A stretch of DNA of 64,000 bases from positions 1 through 64,000 of the forward strand of contig NZ_JBHUEO010000062.1 of NCBI RefSeq assembly GCF_042680885.1, in the 5' to 3' direction. The stretch comes from Siminovitchia sediminis (GTDB lineage Bacteria > Bacillota > Bacilli > Bacillales > Bacillaceae_C). The notes under the pieces are model-generated. The model made no database searches and was not told where the DNA came from. It saw nothing but the letters and a program-made list of their open reading frames with translations. Each line of letters opens with the position of its first letter. The stretch's first letter is position 1. This document shows, one piece after another, positions 52,401-61,527 of this stretch. The position numbers and the translations under genes were made by a program.

Positions 52401-52943
52401 TGATAAGTAGGTACTGCTTACATATCCGGTCCTGCCGTTATAGTTGATCTGAGCCCAGCCCTTGGACTCCGAGTATACCGTCACCTTGGTGCCAGACGAC
52501 AAACTGCCGATCACACTGCCGCTTGTCGATGACTTGCTTCTTACGTTTAATGCAGATCCTGGATTGACGTTCACATATTTTGTCATTGTTTTTGTCTGAG
52601 TGGGTGCGGGGGCAGATGTTCGTTGAGTTCCGGTGGTTGCTGCCTTTCCGGACAAATATTTTGAACTGACATATCCTACCTGTCCATTAGCGGCTACTTT
52701 TGCCCATCCATTCGATTCGGAGTGAACAGTAACTTTTGTGCCGGCCGGTAATTTACCGACTACAGCTGAGCTGGTGGATGCGCTGCTTCGCAGGTTAAGA
52801 ACCGATCCTTTGTTCACATTGACATACCTGGTATCCATTTGAGCTTTTACTGCAGGAGGATCCGCTGCTTGAACGGCCTCTTCAAAGGCTACAGTCGATA
52901 AAGCGGCAAAGCACAAACTGGGAATAACAATCTTCTTTTTCAA
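49487..52943 (-). CDS. Secreted N-acetylglucosaminidase with many SH3 repeats (contains scaffold gap)
   Basis: Large secreted autolysin. From TTG 52943 (GGAAGGAAG upstream) it has a signal peptide ending near VQAAD. Then follow at least eight or nine bacterial SH3 (SH3b) repeats of about 80 residues, each like KYVNVNPGSTLNVRSQSS...GYVSSTYLSG, the central copies nearly identical in DNA. The C-terminal part has one more SH3-like unit and a glucosaminidase domain (GH73/LytD type) with ISHALLETGNGNSQLAKG providing the catalytic Glu. The gap 52183-52372 interrupts repeats; the frames on its two sides do not match, so copy number and exact frame are unresolved. Role: cleavage of peptidoglycan glycan strands, SH3 units binding the wall. 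Confidence 0.88.
51181..52560. repeat. 240-bp tandem repeats encoding SH3 units
   Basis: The segment beginning GAGCCCAGCC recurs at 51421, 51661, 51901, 52141 (exactly 240 bp apart) and at 52451 after the gap; a diverged copy is at 51181. Central copies differ at only a few positions. 52141 to 52451 is 310 bp, so the N-run length is not the true length. Confidence 0.95.
52183..52372. other. Scaffold gap (190 N)
   Basis: Undetermined bases inside the SH3 repeat array. The first bases after the gap differ from the repeat consensus by small indels, suggesting a low-quality contig end. Confidence 0.99.
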
Positions 52944-53049
52944 CTCTTCACTTCCTTCCGTCAAATCCATATATTGATATCCTACCACAATTTTCCTCTA
53001 TATTTCTTGTACTCTATACTTTTATCGGATATTTTGTCAAATAATTAAA

Positions 53050-53850
53050 CTAAAATAGTTGAATTCCTCTTTCTTTCAAGAAAGTCAGTGCCGGATCCAA
53101 AGAAGTTTTATCTAAATGATAGATTCCATGGATGAGATTTACCCACCTTTCCCGATCATTGATATGCCACTCACTTATATTCCGGAATGTCATAATCTTC
53201 ATCGTTTTGTTTCTTAGGAAAAAACATTGATGTCCGTTAAACCGTACAGCAGTAATTCTCCTCATGGTGATGTTTTTATCATCGTCAGCGTATGAATCAT
53301 CTATATCGTTTAAAATTTGTTCTTCAGTCAGCGGATGCCACTTGATCACTTTTTTCACAAATGACTTGCCATTTGAACGCCTGTCTATTTCATATTCATC
53401 TGTTTTACTGTTTGTAAAAATAATTTCTTCACCAAAACCATGGAGCATATGCCTGGGCTTTACTTCCAATTCTACCGGCTTCATAATCGGTGAACCGTAC
53501 CCTACATCTACATACAACCTCTTTCCATTGATATGAACCATGATAGCAATATGCCCCGGATCCACTCTGACCAAAGAACAATTATAACCCAATTCAGAAA
53601 GGAGACGGGCAAAGTTCATGTTCAGCGTGAAGCAAGTGCCCCCCCAGCCTTTTTTCGTTAAATTTTCTACAAAAACGGGAAAGGAAGGGACGAATTCAGG
53701 ACCCTTTAAGTAATAATAAAACTTGCTGAAAGTTTCATAGGGAACGAGCGTTAAATGATGCTGGATGAGTCTTTGCAGGTAATTGACTGTTGGGGCTTCC
53801 TGTTCTAACCGCAAGTGCTTGATGTATTGGCGGACAGCAGTTTCCATCAT
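53050..53850 (-). CDS. Arylamine N-acetyltransferase-family protein
   Basis: About 266 residues. The catalytic triad can be seen: Cys73 in KGWGGTCFTLN, His100 in DPGHIAIMV and Asp115 in YVDVGYG. The family transfers acetyl from acetyl-CoA to arylamines and hydrazines. The distance Cys-His (27) is shorter than in typical NATs (near 38), so the substrate loop is reduced and this may be a divergent subfamily. The ATG at 53850 follows GGGAGGTG. The gene lies alone between the glucosaminidase and the gat operon. Confidence 0.82.
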   Translation of the reverse strand: MMETAVRQYIKHLRLEQEAPTVNYLQRLIQHHLTLVPYETFSKFYYYLKGPEFVPSFPVFVENLTKKGWGGTCFTLNMNFARLLSELGYNCSLVRVDPGHIAIMVHINGKRLYVDVGYGSPIMKPVELEVKPRHMLHGFGEEIIFTNSKTDEYEIDRRSNGKSFVKKVIKWHPLTEEQILNDIDDSYADDDKNITMRRITAVRFNGHQCFFLRNKTMKIMTFRNISEWHINDRERWVNLIHGIYHLDKTSLDPALTFLKERGIQLF

Positions 53851-54114
53851 GAGACACCTCCCGCAGCAACAGATGGATTTCAAATTTGATTATACTATAC
53901 TTTGTTTAATACTAAGTGGCAGCCTCGGGTTTTTAACAAGGTTGTAATCTTCAATTTGAAACTGCGGTAGATTTTATTAGCGAGAAAAACCTTTACCGAT
54001 CCTACGCTTATTACTCCACTTATAAATATGTGTGAATTTCCATCAGATTAAGATCATATAGCACTTCACGCAACCATTCCTTTTTCTAGTTCATTCTCTT
54101 GGGTTCTTAAACAT

Positions 54115-54250
54115 CTAGAGGACCGATTCTGAGATGTCTCTTTCTCTTTGAGAGCCATGAACCATTCTAGACGATTGATTTTGAGGTGTCTACTTCTGAT
54201 TGGGTGTCATGAACTAAACTCTAGAAGACCTTTATTCCTCAACCTCAAAT
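54115..54250. repeat. Imperfect 52-bp tandem repeat
   Basis: Units starting CTAGAGGACCGATT (54115) and CTAGACGATTGATT (54167) match at about 71% of 52 positions; a third partial copy starts near 54222. GGGTTCTT also recurs at 54101, 54260 and 54294. The stretch 53851-54371 has no gene I can support. Confidence 0.5.
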
Positions 54251-54372
54251 ACTTCAGGGTTCTTAAACCTTCATGGCTGCGCTCCTCCTGTTTGGGTTCT
54301 TGAATTACAATTACTACTGGCTCCCACCTTGGTTGTTTCTCCATTTCCAGCAGCCTGGCGCCTCGCTGAAAT

Positions 54373-54415
54373 AAAAAGACAGCTTCCTCCATAAAATGAG
54401 GCAGCTGTCTTTTAA
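54373..54415 (-). terminator. Terminator of the gatCAB operon
   Basis: AAAAGACAGCT/AGCTGTCTTTT stem with an inner TCCTC/GAGG pairing, just downstream of gatB. Confidence 0.9.
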
Positions 54416-54420
54416 CGCAT

Positions 54421-55851
54421 TTATCTTTTTTCAATTTCCTGCTTAAGGAGTTTGTTGACAAGCGGAGGGTTGGCCTGCCCTTTTGTGGCTTTCATTACTT
54501 GTCCGACCAGGAAGCCAAGCGCACGACCTTTTCCGTTCTTAAAGTCATCGATAGATTGCTGGTTATTATCCAGGACTTCACTGATGATCTTAAGAAGTTC
54601 GCCTTCATCAGAGATTTGAACAAGTCCTTCTTCTTTAACGATGGTCTCCGGGTCTCCACCTTTTTCTATCAATTCGCTGAAAACCTTTTTCGCAATTTTA
54701 GAGGAGATGGTGCCATTTTCAATCAGCTTGATTAAGCCTGCCAATCCTTCGGGCGTTAATGCGACGTCTTTGAGCTCTTTCTGCTCTGCGTTCAAATATG
54801 CAGAAACTTCTCCCATCAGCCAGTTGGACGCCTGCTTTGCATCCGCCCCTGCTGCTATAGTTTCCTCAAAGAAATCGGACATTTCTTTGGTCAGGGTCAA
54901 TACCATGGCATCATATGCCGGCAGTCCCAGTTCACTGACGTAACGCTGCTTACGCGCATCCGGAAGCTCGGGAATTTCTGAACGGACTCTTTCCTTCCAC
55001 TCTTCATCAATGGTTAATTTCACAAGATCCGGCTCGGGGAAGTACCGGTAATCATCCGCTGTTTCTTTGACACGCATCAGAATGGTCTTACCCGACGCTT
55101 CGTCATAACGGCGTGTTTCCTGTAATATTTCTCCGCCTGAAAGCAGTACTTCTTCCTGACGTTTTTCTTCATATTCCAGGCCTTTCTTAACGAAGTTAAA
55201 AGAGTTCAGGTTCTTCAATTCGGTTTTTGTCCCAAATTCTTTTTGACCTACTGGGCGCAATGATATATTGGCATCGCAGCGGAGGGATCCTTCTTCCATC
55301 TTACAATCAGAAACACCGGTAAATTGAATAATCGATTTTAACTTTTCCAAGTATGCATAAGCTTCTTCCGGTGAGCGCATATCCGCCTCAGATACGATTT
55401 CAATCAGCGGTGTGCCCGCACGGTTCAAGTCTACAAGGGAATAGCCTTTTCCCGTATGGGTCAGTTTACCGGCATCTTCTTCCATATGTACCCGGTTGAT
55501 GCGGATTTTTTTCTTCTTACCGTTGACTTCAATTTCAATCCAGCCATTTCTTCCGATCGGATTGTCCTGCTGTGAAATTTGGTATGCTTTCGGATTGTCC
55601 GGATAAAAATAGTTTTTCCTGTCAAAGTCCGTTACCGTAGCAATTTCGCAGTTCAGGGCCATTGCTGCTTTCATAGAGAATTCAACCGCACGCTTGTTTA
55701 CAACCGGCAAAACTCCGGGATAAGCAAGGTCTATAACAGTAACATTCGCATTTGGCTCAGCGCCGAAATGGTTTGGTGCCGGTGAAAAGATTTTGGAATC
55801 TGTTTTTAATTCAACGTGTACTTCAAGTCCTATAACCGTTTCAAAATTCAT
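54421..55851 (-). CDS. gatB: Asp-tRNA(Asn)/Glu-tRNA(Gln) amidotransferase subunit B
   Basis: A 476-residue subunit that binds misacylated Glu-tRNA(Gln) or Asp-tRNA(Asn), activates the acyl group with ATP and converts it to the amide with ammonia from GatA. FETVIGLEVHVELKT, CDANISLRP and DDYRYFPEPDL are characteristic; the C-terminal YqeY-like domain (about 330-476) ends KATKGQANPPLVNKLL. It is the last gene of gatC-gatA-gatB, 13 bases after gatA. Confidence 0.98.
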   Translation of the reverse strand: MNFETVIGLEVHVELKTDSKIFSPAPNHFGAEPNANVTVIDLAYPGVLPVVNKRAVEFSMKAAMALNCEIATVTDFDRKNYFYPDNPKAYQISQQDNPIGRNGWIEIEVNGKKKKIRINRVHMEEDAGKLTHTGKGYSLVDLNRAGTPLIEIVSEADMRSPEEAYAYLEKLKSIIQFTGVSDCKMEEGSLRCDANISLRPVGQKEFGTKTELKNLNSFNFVKKGLEYEEKRQEEVLLSGGEILQETRRYDEASGKTILMRVKETADDYRYFPEPDLVKLTIDEEWKERVRSEIPELPDARKQRYVSELGLPAYDAMVLTLTKEMSDFFEETIAAGADAKQASNWLMGEVSAYLNAEQKELKDVALTPEGLAGLIKLIENGTISSKIAKKVFSELIEKGGDPETIVKEEGLVQISDEGELLKIISEVLDNNQQSIDDFKNGKGRALGFLVGQVMKATKGQANPPLVNKLLKQEIEKR

Positions 55852-55864
55852 ATGGTTTCACCCC

Positions 55865-57322
55865 TTACAATTGTGGTCTTTGCTCATGAAATTCTGTTGC
55901 TTGTTCAAACGCATGAGCCACGCGATAAATGGTTTCCTCATCAAAATAGTTTCCGATCATTTGAAGGCCGAGCGGCAGACCGTTTGTAAATCCGCAAGGA
56001 ACAGAAATAGCCGGAAGTCCTGCAAGATTTACTGGAATGGTTAACAAGTCATTTGCGTACATGGTCAGAATATCATCAACAACTTCCCCAATTCGATAAG
56101 CAGGAGTTGGCGTAGTCGGACCGATGATCACGTCATATTTAGAAAGAATCTCATCAAAGTCTTTTTTGATCAAAGCGCGTGCCTGCTGGGCTTTTTTGTA
56201 ATAAGCATCATAATACCCTGCGCTGAGTGCAAATGTACCGAGCATAATACGGCGCTTGACCTCATCGCCAAAGCCTTCGGAACGAGTCTTTTTATAAAGT
56301 TCAAGCAAGTTTTTCGGATCTTCGGTTCTATAGCCGTAGCGGACACCATCAAACCGTGCCAGGTTGGATGAAGCTTCAGAGGATGTCACAATATAATAGG
56401 AACCCAAGCCGAACTCTGAATGAGGCAGGGAAACTTCTTCCCATGTAGCTCCCAGCTTTTCCAACACTTTTAACGAAGAAAGGACAGCTTCTTTAGATTC
56501 TTCGCTGACACCTTCTCCGATATATTCTTTAGGCACAGCGATTTTCATTCCGCGAATATCCCCTGTCAGGCTTTTCACATAGTTAGGGACTTCCCGGTGA
56601 ATCGATGTAGAGTCACGGTGATCATGGCCGGAAATAGCCTCTAAAACAGCTGCATTGTCTTCGACTGTACGCGTAATGGGGCCGACTTGGTCAAAAGAAG
56701 ATGCAAATGCCACAACTCCCCAGCGGGAAACTCTTCCGTATGTTGGTTTCATTCCAACCACACCGCAAAAAGCTGCAGGTTGTCTGATAGATCCTCCTGT
56801 ATCTGTTCCGAGGGAAAACATGACTTCTCCTGCCGCTACTGCTGCAGCAGATCCCCCGGATGAACCTCCAGGAACATAATTTGTATTCCACGGATTGTAT
56901 GTAGGGTGAAAATAGGAAGTTTCTGTCGTAGATCCCATGGCAAACTCATCCATGTTCGTTTTTCCAACGGTCAATGCTCCCTGGGCATTCAATTTTTCCA
57001 TCACCGTTGCATTATAAATAGGATCGAAGTTTTCGAGCATTTTGCTTGCACACGTGGTTAACAAGTTTTGTGTTACGATATTATCCTTAATGCCAGAAGG
57101 AATACCGAATAGAGGATGTTGAGATGCATCAGTTCCTAATTGCTCGTCCAGTTTCTTTGCTTGAGAACGCACATTTTCCTCATCAACTGTAATAAAAGCT
57201 TTGACTTTATTTTCTATATCATTGATTCTTGAAAGGGACTGATCCACAAGGTCAGAAACCGTCACTTCTTTTTTATGTATAAGTTCCTTTACTTCGGATA
57301 TATTACGGTCTATTAATGACAT
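55865..57322 (-). CDS. gatA: Glu-tRNA(Gln) amidotransferase subunit A
   Basis: A 485-residue amidase-signature enzyme that hydrolyses glutamine and channels ammonia to GatB. The Lys-Ser-Ser triad lies in GIPSGIKDN (Lys near residue 79), the glycine-rich GGSSGGSAAAVAAG and GSIRQPAAFCG. Twelve bases after gatC. Confidence 0.98.
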   Translation of the reverse strand: MSLIDRNISEVKELIHKKEVTVSDLVDQSLSRINDIENKVKAFITVDEENVRSQAKKLDEQLGTDASQHPLFGIPSGIKDNIVTQNLLTTCASKMLENFDPIYNATVMEKLNAQGALTVGKTNMDEFAMGSTTETSYFHPTYNPWNTNYVPGGSSGGSAAAVAAGEVMFSLGTDTGGSIRQPAAFCGVVGMKPTYGRVSRWGVVAFASSFDQVGPITRTVEDNAAVLEAISGHDHRDSTSIHREVPNYVKSLTGDIRGMKIAVPKEYIGEGVSEESKEAVLSSLKVLEKLGATWEEVSLPHSEFGLGSYYIVTSSEASSNLARFDGVRYGYRTEDPKNLLELYKKTRSEGFGDEVKRRIMLGTFALSAGYYDAYYKKAQQARALIKKDFDEILSKYDVIIGPTTPTPAYRIGEVVDDILTMYANDLLTIPVNLAGLPAISVPCGFTNGLPLGLQMIGNYFDEETIYRVAHAFEQATEFHEQRPQL

Positions 57323-57334
57323 GTAGCTTCCTCC

Positions 57335-57625
57335 TTACTCCAAAATTTGTGGAACTTTAATTAATCTGGCTTCGCGTTCCGGTACATTTTTCATAGTTTC
57401 TTCGATTGGAAGCCCTTCAACCGGCTCATCTCCACGCATAACATTCTCTTGGATAAATACATGAGACATTGGTGTAACATTCGTTGTATCCAGTTCATCC
57501 AGCTTTTCCACCATTTTAATAATGTCATCCAGCTGGCTGCTGAATTGTTCTGCTTCTTCCTCACTAATTTCCAAACGGGCTAGTTCTGCAATGTGATACA
57601 CTTTCTCTTTCGTAATTTCTGACAT
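57335..57625 (-). CDS. gatC: Glu-tRNA(Gln) amidotransferase subunit C
   Basis: A 96-residue stabilising subunit of the GatCAB complex: VYHIAELARLEISEEE, MVEKLDELDTTNVTPMSHV and MRGDEPVEG are typical. AGGAGGTGG precedes its ATG. First gene of the operon. Confidence 0.97.
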   Translation of the reverse strand: MSEITKEKVYHIAELARLEISEEEAEQFSSQLDDIIKMVEKLDELDTTNVTPMSHVFIQENVMRGDEPVEGLPIEETMKNVPEREARLIKVPQILE

Positions 57626-57790
57626 TTATTTCCACCTCCTGTTGGAATTCGACCAATCGCAATATTATTGATAATAGCAGAAAAAGCAGGGGCCAGGCAA
57701 GAGTGAGCAGGGGTGCGTTCTGTCTGGCTGTAGTAAAAATGTAAAATCCTGCACTTCGTTGCTTGCCTAAAAAAGCTGCCACCCGGAAAT

Positions 57791-58331
57791 CTTGTCGCCC
57801 CTGGGCAGCCGCCCTGCACTTTTCTTGTGTCCAGCTACGGGCGGCAGGGGCTCGAGGTCGCTTCGGAAAAAACATGAAGGCAAAGGACGCCTTCTCTGCT
57901 TTTTCCTCCAGCGCTTGTCGCCCCTGGGCAGCCGCCCTGCACTTTTCTTGTGTCCAGCTACGGGCGGCAGGGGCTCGAGGTCGCTTCGGAAAAAACATGA
58001 AGGCAAAGGACGCCTTCTCTGCTTTTTCCTCCAGCGCTTNNNNNNNNNNNNNNNNNNNNNNNNNNNNNNNNNNNNNNNNNNNNNNNNNNNNNNNNNNNNN
58101 NNNNNNNNNNNNNNNNNNNNNNNNNNNNNNNNNNNNNNNNNNNNNNNNNNNNNNNNNNNNNNNNNNNNNNNNNNNNNNNNNNNNNNNNNNNNNNNNNNNN
58201 NNNNNNTTCTTGTGTCCAGCTACGGGCGGCAGGGGCTCGAGGTCGCTTCGGAAAAACCATGAAGGCAAAGGACGCCTTCTCTGCTTTTTCCTCCAGCGCT
58301 TGTCGCCCCTGGGCAGCCGCCCTGCGCTTTT
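57791..58331. repeat. 123-bp GC-rich tandem repeat array (with gap)
   Basis: Units start CTTGTCGCCCCTGGGCAGCC at 57791 and 57914, a third begins at 58037, and further copies follow the gap, the last (partial) starting at 58299 and ending at the camS stop. Copies are nearly identical, much richer in GC than the genes around and full of self-complementary stretches (GCCGCCC, CGGGCGGC). The type resembles intergenic repeats often seen in Bacillaceae genomes. The stretch 57626-57790 holds nothing else recognisable. Confidence 0.9.
58040..58206. other. Scaffold gap (167 N)
   Basis: Undetermined bases inside the 123-bp repeat array. The phase of copies before and after does not fit an integral number of 123-bp units, so the gap size is arbitrary. 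Confidence 0.99.
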
Positions 58332-59489
58332 CTAGTAAATATGCACAAACGGCTCTTCCTGACCGGCTTCCCTGACGATGAGTGCTTCAGCTCCGTTCAC
58401 TGAATTGATCTCCACTTCCACATTGATATAATCAGGGAAGTGATCAATGATCAGCGAGGTGGCCCACTGGGTAAAGCCAATCATCTCCGCCTCGCCGAAC
58501 ATTTGGACGGGTATTTCAATATTCATGTCCACCAGCTGGCCATCCTTATAAAATCCCCTGCCAATGACACCATTGTAATTAGGGAAATATTCCTCAATGT
58601 CATCTTTGAATCTCATGAAGAATGTTTGGTCATCCCGATGGTTTTTCTCAGCTTCCTCGGATGGAAACAAAACATATTTCTCATCGATTTTTTTCCAGTC
58701 ACCCAAGGAATTGCCGTTTTCAGAGACAGCATAGGCAAAGAACGTCCCGGGGATCACATCATTTTTTCCTTTTTGTTCAAATAAAGCAATGGTGATCGGA
58801 ACATCGCCCAGCCCCTTCATATTGCGCATCCGATTAATTACCTCATCGGCTATTTTTTTGCCTTCTGCTTCCAGTTTGTCTCGCGAAATTTTTTGTTCAA
58901 AGGTTGCACCGTATTTCTCTTTTTGGTAATAATGCACAGAGTTGAGAGCAAGGCCAATGACCACACCGCTTAATTTGACCGACTTATCATTTTTAATTAA
59001 ATAATTATGTTCCAGAATATGTGCAAGATAGATCGGGTTTCTTTCATTCTGTTCTTCAATCGATCCTTTACCGTCATTCAACGGGTTTAACCCCACATTC
59101 TGCTCTTCCTTGAGCCCTCTTTCCTTAAGCTGCTCTTTTGTAAATTTCCGGTTTAACCAAAGGCTAACCGTTTCTTTATCCAAGTATTGCCCTTCCTGGA
59201 AAACATATTTTTCCGGAGAAAACTGGTTCATTGCCACCCTCATCAGTCCTGTTTCAAACTCATCAATGTCGTATCGTGAATTGAGGTTTGAAACAACCAT
59301 TCCCCTAGCTTTGCTGGGTACAAAAGGAATGAGGGAGCGGTAGGAATCCTGAAGCTGGTAATTCGGAATAATGGATGTTTCTTTTTTGCTATCATCACTT
59401 TCCTGGACAACTTCCTTTTCATCTTGGAATCCCGGGGCACAACCTGTTAATAAAACTGCTGCCATCAGCAGAGAAAACCACTTTTTCAT
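58332..59489 (-). CDS. camS: CamS family lipoprotein (sex pheromone cAM373 precursor family)
   Basis: About 385 residues: a lipoprotein signal peptide MKKWFSLLMAAVLLTGCAPG with the lipobox LTGC, followed by the CamS domain (YerH in B. subtilis). In enterococci and staphylococci the signal peptide of this family yields a mating pheromone; in bacilli the role of the protein is unknown. The ATG at 59489 is preceded by AGGTGG. It follows ligA by 16 bases in the pcrB-pcrA-ligA-camS operon. Confidence 0.93.
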   Translation of the reverse strand: MKKWFSLLMAAVLLTGCAPGFQDEKEVVQESDDSKKETSIIPNYQLQDSYRSLIPFVPSKARGMVVSNLNSRYDIDEFETGLMRVAMNQFSPEKYVFQEGQYLDKETVSLWLNRKFTKEQLKERGLKEEQNVGLNPLNDGKGSIEEQNERNPIYLAHILEHNYLIKNDKSVKLSGVVIGLALNSVHYYQKEKYGATFEQKISRDKLEAEGKKIADEVINRMRNMKGLGDVPITIALFEQKGKNDVIPGTFFAYAVSENGNSLGDWKKIDEKYVLFPSEEAEKNHRDDQTFFMRFKDDIEEYFPNYNGVIGRGFYKDGQLVDMNIEIPVQMFGEAEMIGFTQWATSLIIDHFPDYINVEVEINSVNGAEALIVREAGQEEPFVHIY

Positions 59490-59505
59490 TCCTTTTCTTC
59501 CACCT

Positions 59506-61512
59506 TTATTGATTGAGTTCCTCCAGAAGCTTATCCTCGTCCCAGATTTCAATATTCAGTTCCTGTGCCTTCTTCAATTTCGATCCGGCATCGGTCCCGG
59601 CGATCACCAGGTCCGTTTTTTTACTAACGCTCCCTGCTACGTGACCGCCAAGTATTTCAATTTTTTCTTTTGCATCATTACGGGTTAACTTTTCCAGTTT
59701 CCCGGTGAGTACAATGGTCTTATTGGTAAAGACAGACTCCGTATCGGCAACTTCAGATACTTTTGGCCCCTTATAAGCCATGTTGACCCCTGCTGATTTC
59801 AATTCGGAAATCAGCTCCTCCACCTCATCATTGTCAAAATAGGTAACAATCGCATCCGACATTTTTTCACCGATTTCCGGGATATTCACCAGATCCTCCC
59901 GGGAAGCTGTCATCAGATTGTCCATTGTCTCGTAATGTTCCGCTAAAATTCTGGCAGCCCGCTCTCCTACATGGCGGATCCCCAAACCAAATAACAGTTT
60001 TTCAAGGGAGTTCGCTTTTGAGTTTTCAATTGCCGTCAGTAAATTATTGACGGACTTTTCGCCCATTCTTTCTAGTTGAAGCAACTGCTCCTTTTTCAAA
60101 AAGTAAATATCGGCCGGATCCCGGACTAATTCATGCTCAAAAAGCTGGCTGATGACTTTTTCACCAAGGCCGTCGATGTTCATCGCGTTTCGGGAAACAA
60201 AGTGAATCAGCCCTTCTCTCCTTTGAGCCGGACACTTCGGATTGATGCAGCGCAGGGCCACTTCTCCTTCCAGCCGTATCAGCTCACTTTCGCATGCCGG
60301 ACATTGGACCGGCATGTGGAAAATGGTCTCTTCGCCTGTCCTTCGTTCTGTCAGGACATTGACAACTTCCGGGATGATATCCCCCGCTTTTTTCACGATC
60401 ACCCAGTCTCCAAGCATAATATCTTTTTCACGTATCAGATCTTCATTATGCAGGGAAGCACGCTGGACGGTGGTACCTGCAACTTGAACAGGATCCAGTA
60501 TGGCAGTCGGCGTGATAACCCCGGTCCGTCCGACACTTAATTCGATATCTATCAACTTTGTGACAACTTCTTCAGCAGGGAATTTATAAGCAATGGCCCA
60601 TCGCGGTGATTTGGCTGTATAACCAAGCTTCTCCTGGTGCTCCAGTGAATCTACTTTGATGACGATCCCGTCAATATCATAATTCAGGCTTGGGCGTTTT
60701 TCCGTCCACGCCTCGACATATTTAATCACTTCATCAATGGTTTGGCATTTTCTCCACTCTTTGTTGACTTTCAGGCCAAGTTTCTGCAATTGTTCAAGCG
60801 CCTCGCTATGTGTCGACACGTTAATCGATCCATAGTTCCCCACACCATAAAGGAAAATATCAAGATGGCGGGATGCAGCAATTCTTGGGTCCAACTGGCG
60901 CAAAGAACCGGCAGCTGCATTTCTCGGATTGGCAAAAAGCATCTCACCCTTTTTTGCCCTATCTTCATTCAGTCGTTCAAATGACTGTCTTGGCATGTAT
61001 GCCTCCCCGCGCACTTCAAAAGTTAACTGTTCTTTTAAACGGAGCGGGATGGAGCGGATAGTTCTTAAATTGGCTGTAATATTTTCACCGGTTGTTCCAT
61101 CGCCTCTTGTAGAACCAAGGACAAACAGTCCATCTTCATACTGAAGAGAAACGGCAAGTCCATCAATTTTCAGTTCACATACATAGGAAAAATCATCCCC
61201 GATTCCCTGGCGGACCCGGCGGTCAAAATCCCGCAAATCCTGTTCACCAAACGCATTGGACAGACTGAGCATCGGCGTTCTGTGCTGTACTTTTTCAAAA
61301 CTGGAAAGCGCCTCGCCGCCAACACGCTGAGTAGGTGATTCAGGCGTGATCAGATCCGGGTATGTTTCTTCAATATTGATTAATTCCTGCATGAGGCGGT
61401 CATATTCCGCATCAGGGACTGAAGGTTGATTCAACACATAATATTCAAAGTTATACTGATTTAATAAATTATGCAGTTCCTTTACCTGCTTTTGGGCAGT
61501 CTCACGGTCCAT
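59506..61512 (-). CDS. ligA: NAD-dependent DNA ligase LigA
   Basis: A 668-residue essential ligase that seals nicks in replication and repair. The adenylation lysine lies in CELKIDGLAVSL; an OB fold, four-cysteine zinc finger (CPAC, CINPKC), helix-hairpin-helix repeats and a C-terminal BRCT domain (TGKLEKLTRNDAKEKIEILGG) follow. The ATG at 61512 has AAAGGG eight bases upstream and is preferred over GTG 61518. Confidence 0.98.
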   Translation of the reverse strand: MDRETAQKQVKELHNLLNQYNFEYYVLNQPSVPDAEYDRLMQELINIEETYPDLITPESPTQRVGGEALSSFEKVQHRTPMLSLSNAFGEQDLRDFDRRVRQGIGDDFSYVCELKIDGLAVSLQYEDGLFVLGSTRGDGTTGENITANLRTIRSIPLRLKEQLTFEVRGEAYMPRQSFERLNEDRAKKGEMLFANPRNAAAGSLRQLDPRIAASRHLDIFLYGVGNYGSINVSTHSEALEQLQKLGLKVNKEWRKCQTIDEVIKYVEAWTEKRPSLNYDIDGIVIKVDSLEHQEKLGYTAKSPRWAIAYKFPAEEVVTKLIDIELSVGRTGVITPTAILDPVQVAGTTVQRASLHNEDLIREKDIMLGDWVIVKKAGDIIPEVVNVLTERRTGEETIFHMPVQCPACESELIRLEGEVALRCINPKCPAQRREGLIHFVSRNAMNIDGLGEKVISQLFEHELVRDPADIYFLKKEQLLQLERMGEKSVNNLLTAIENSKANSLEKLLFGLGIRHVGERAARILAEHYETMDNLMTASREDLVNIPEIGEKMSDAIVTYFDNDEVEELISELKSAGVNMAYKGPKVSEVADTESVFTNKTIVLTGKLEKLTRNDAKEKIEILGGHVAGSVSKKTDLVIAGTDAGSKLKKAQELNIEIWDEDKLLEELNQ

Positions 61513-61527
61513 GTCCACAACCCTTTC

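Noticed and set aside
51181..52560. CRISPR array
   Set aside because: Units are 240 bp of continuous coding sequence with no repeat-spacer alternation and no cas genes. The 123-bp array at 57791-58331 is rejected for the same reasons.
57564..58335. Long open frames on both strands across the GC-rich array and N gap
   Set aside because: They arise from repetition of the 123-bp unit and run through undetermined bases; they have no starts with ribosome binding sites and no family resemblance.
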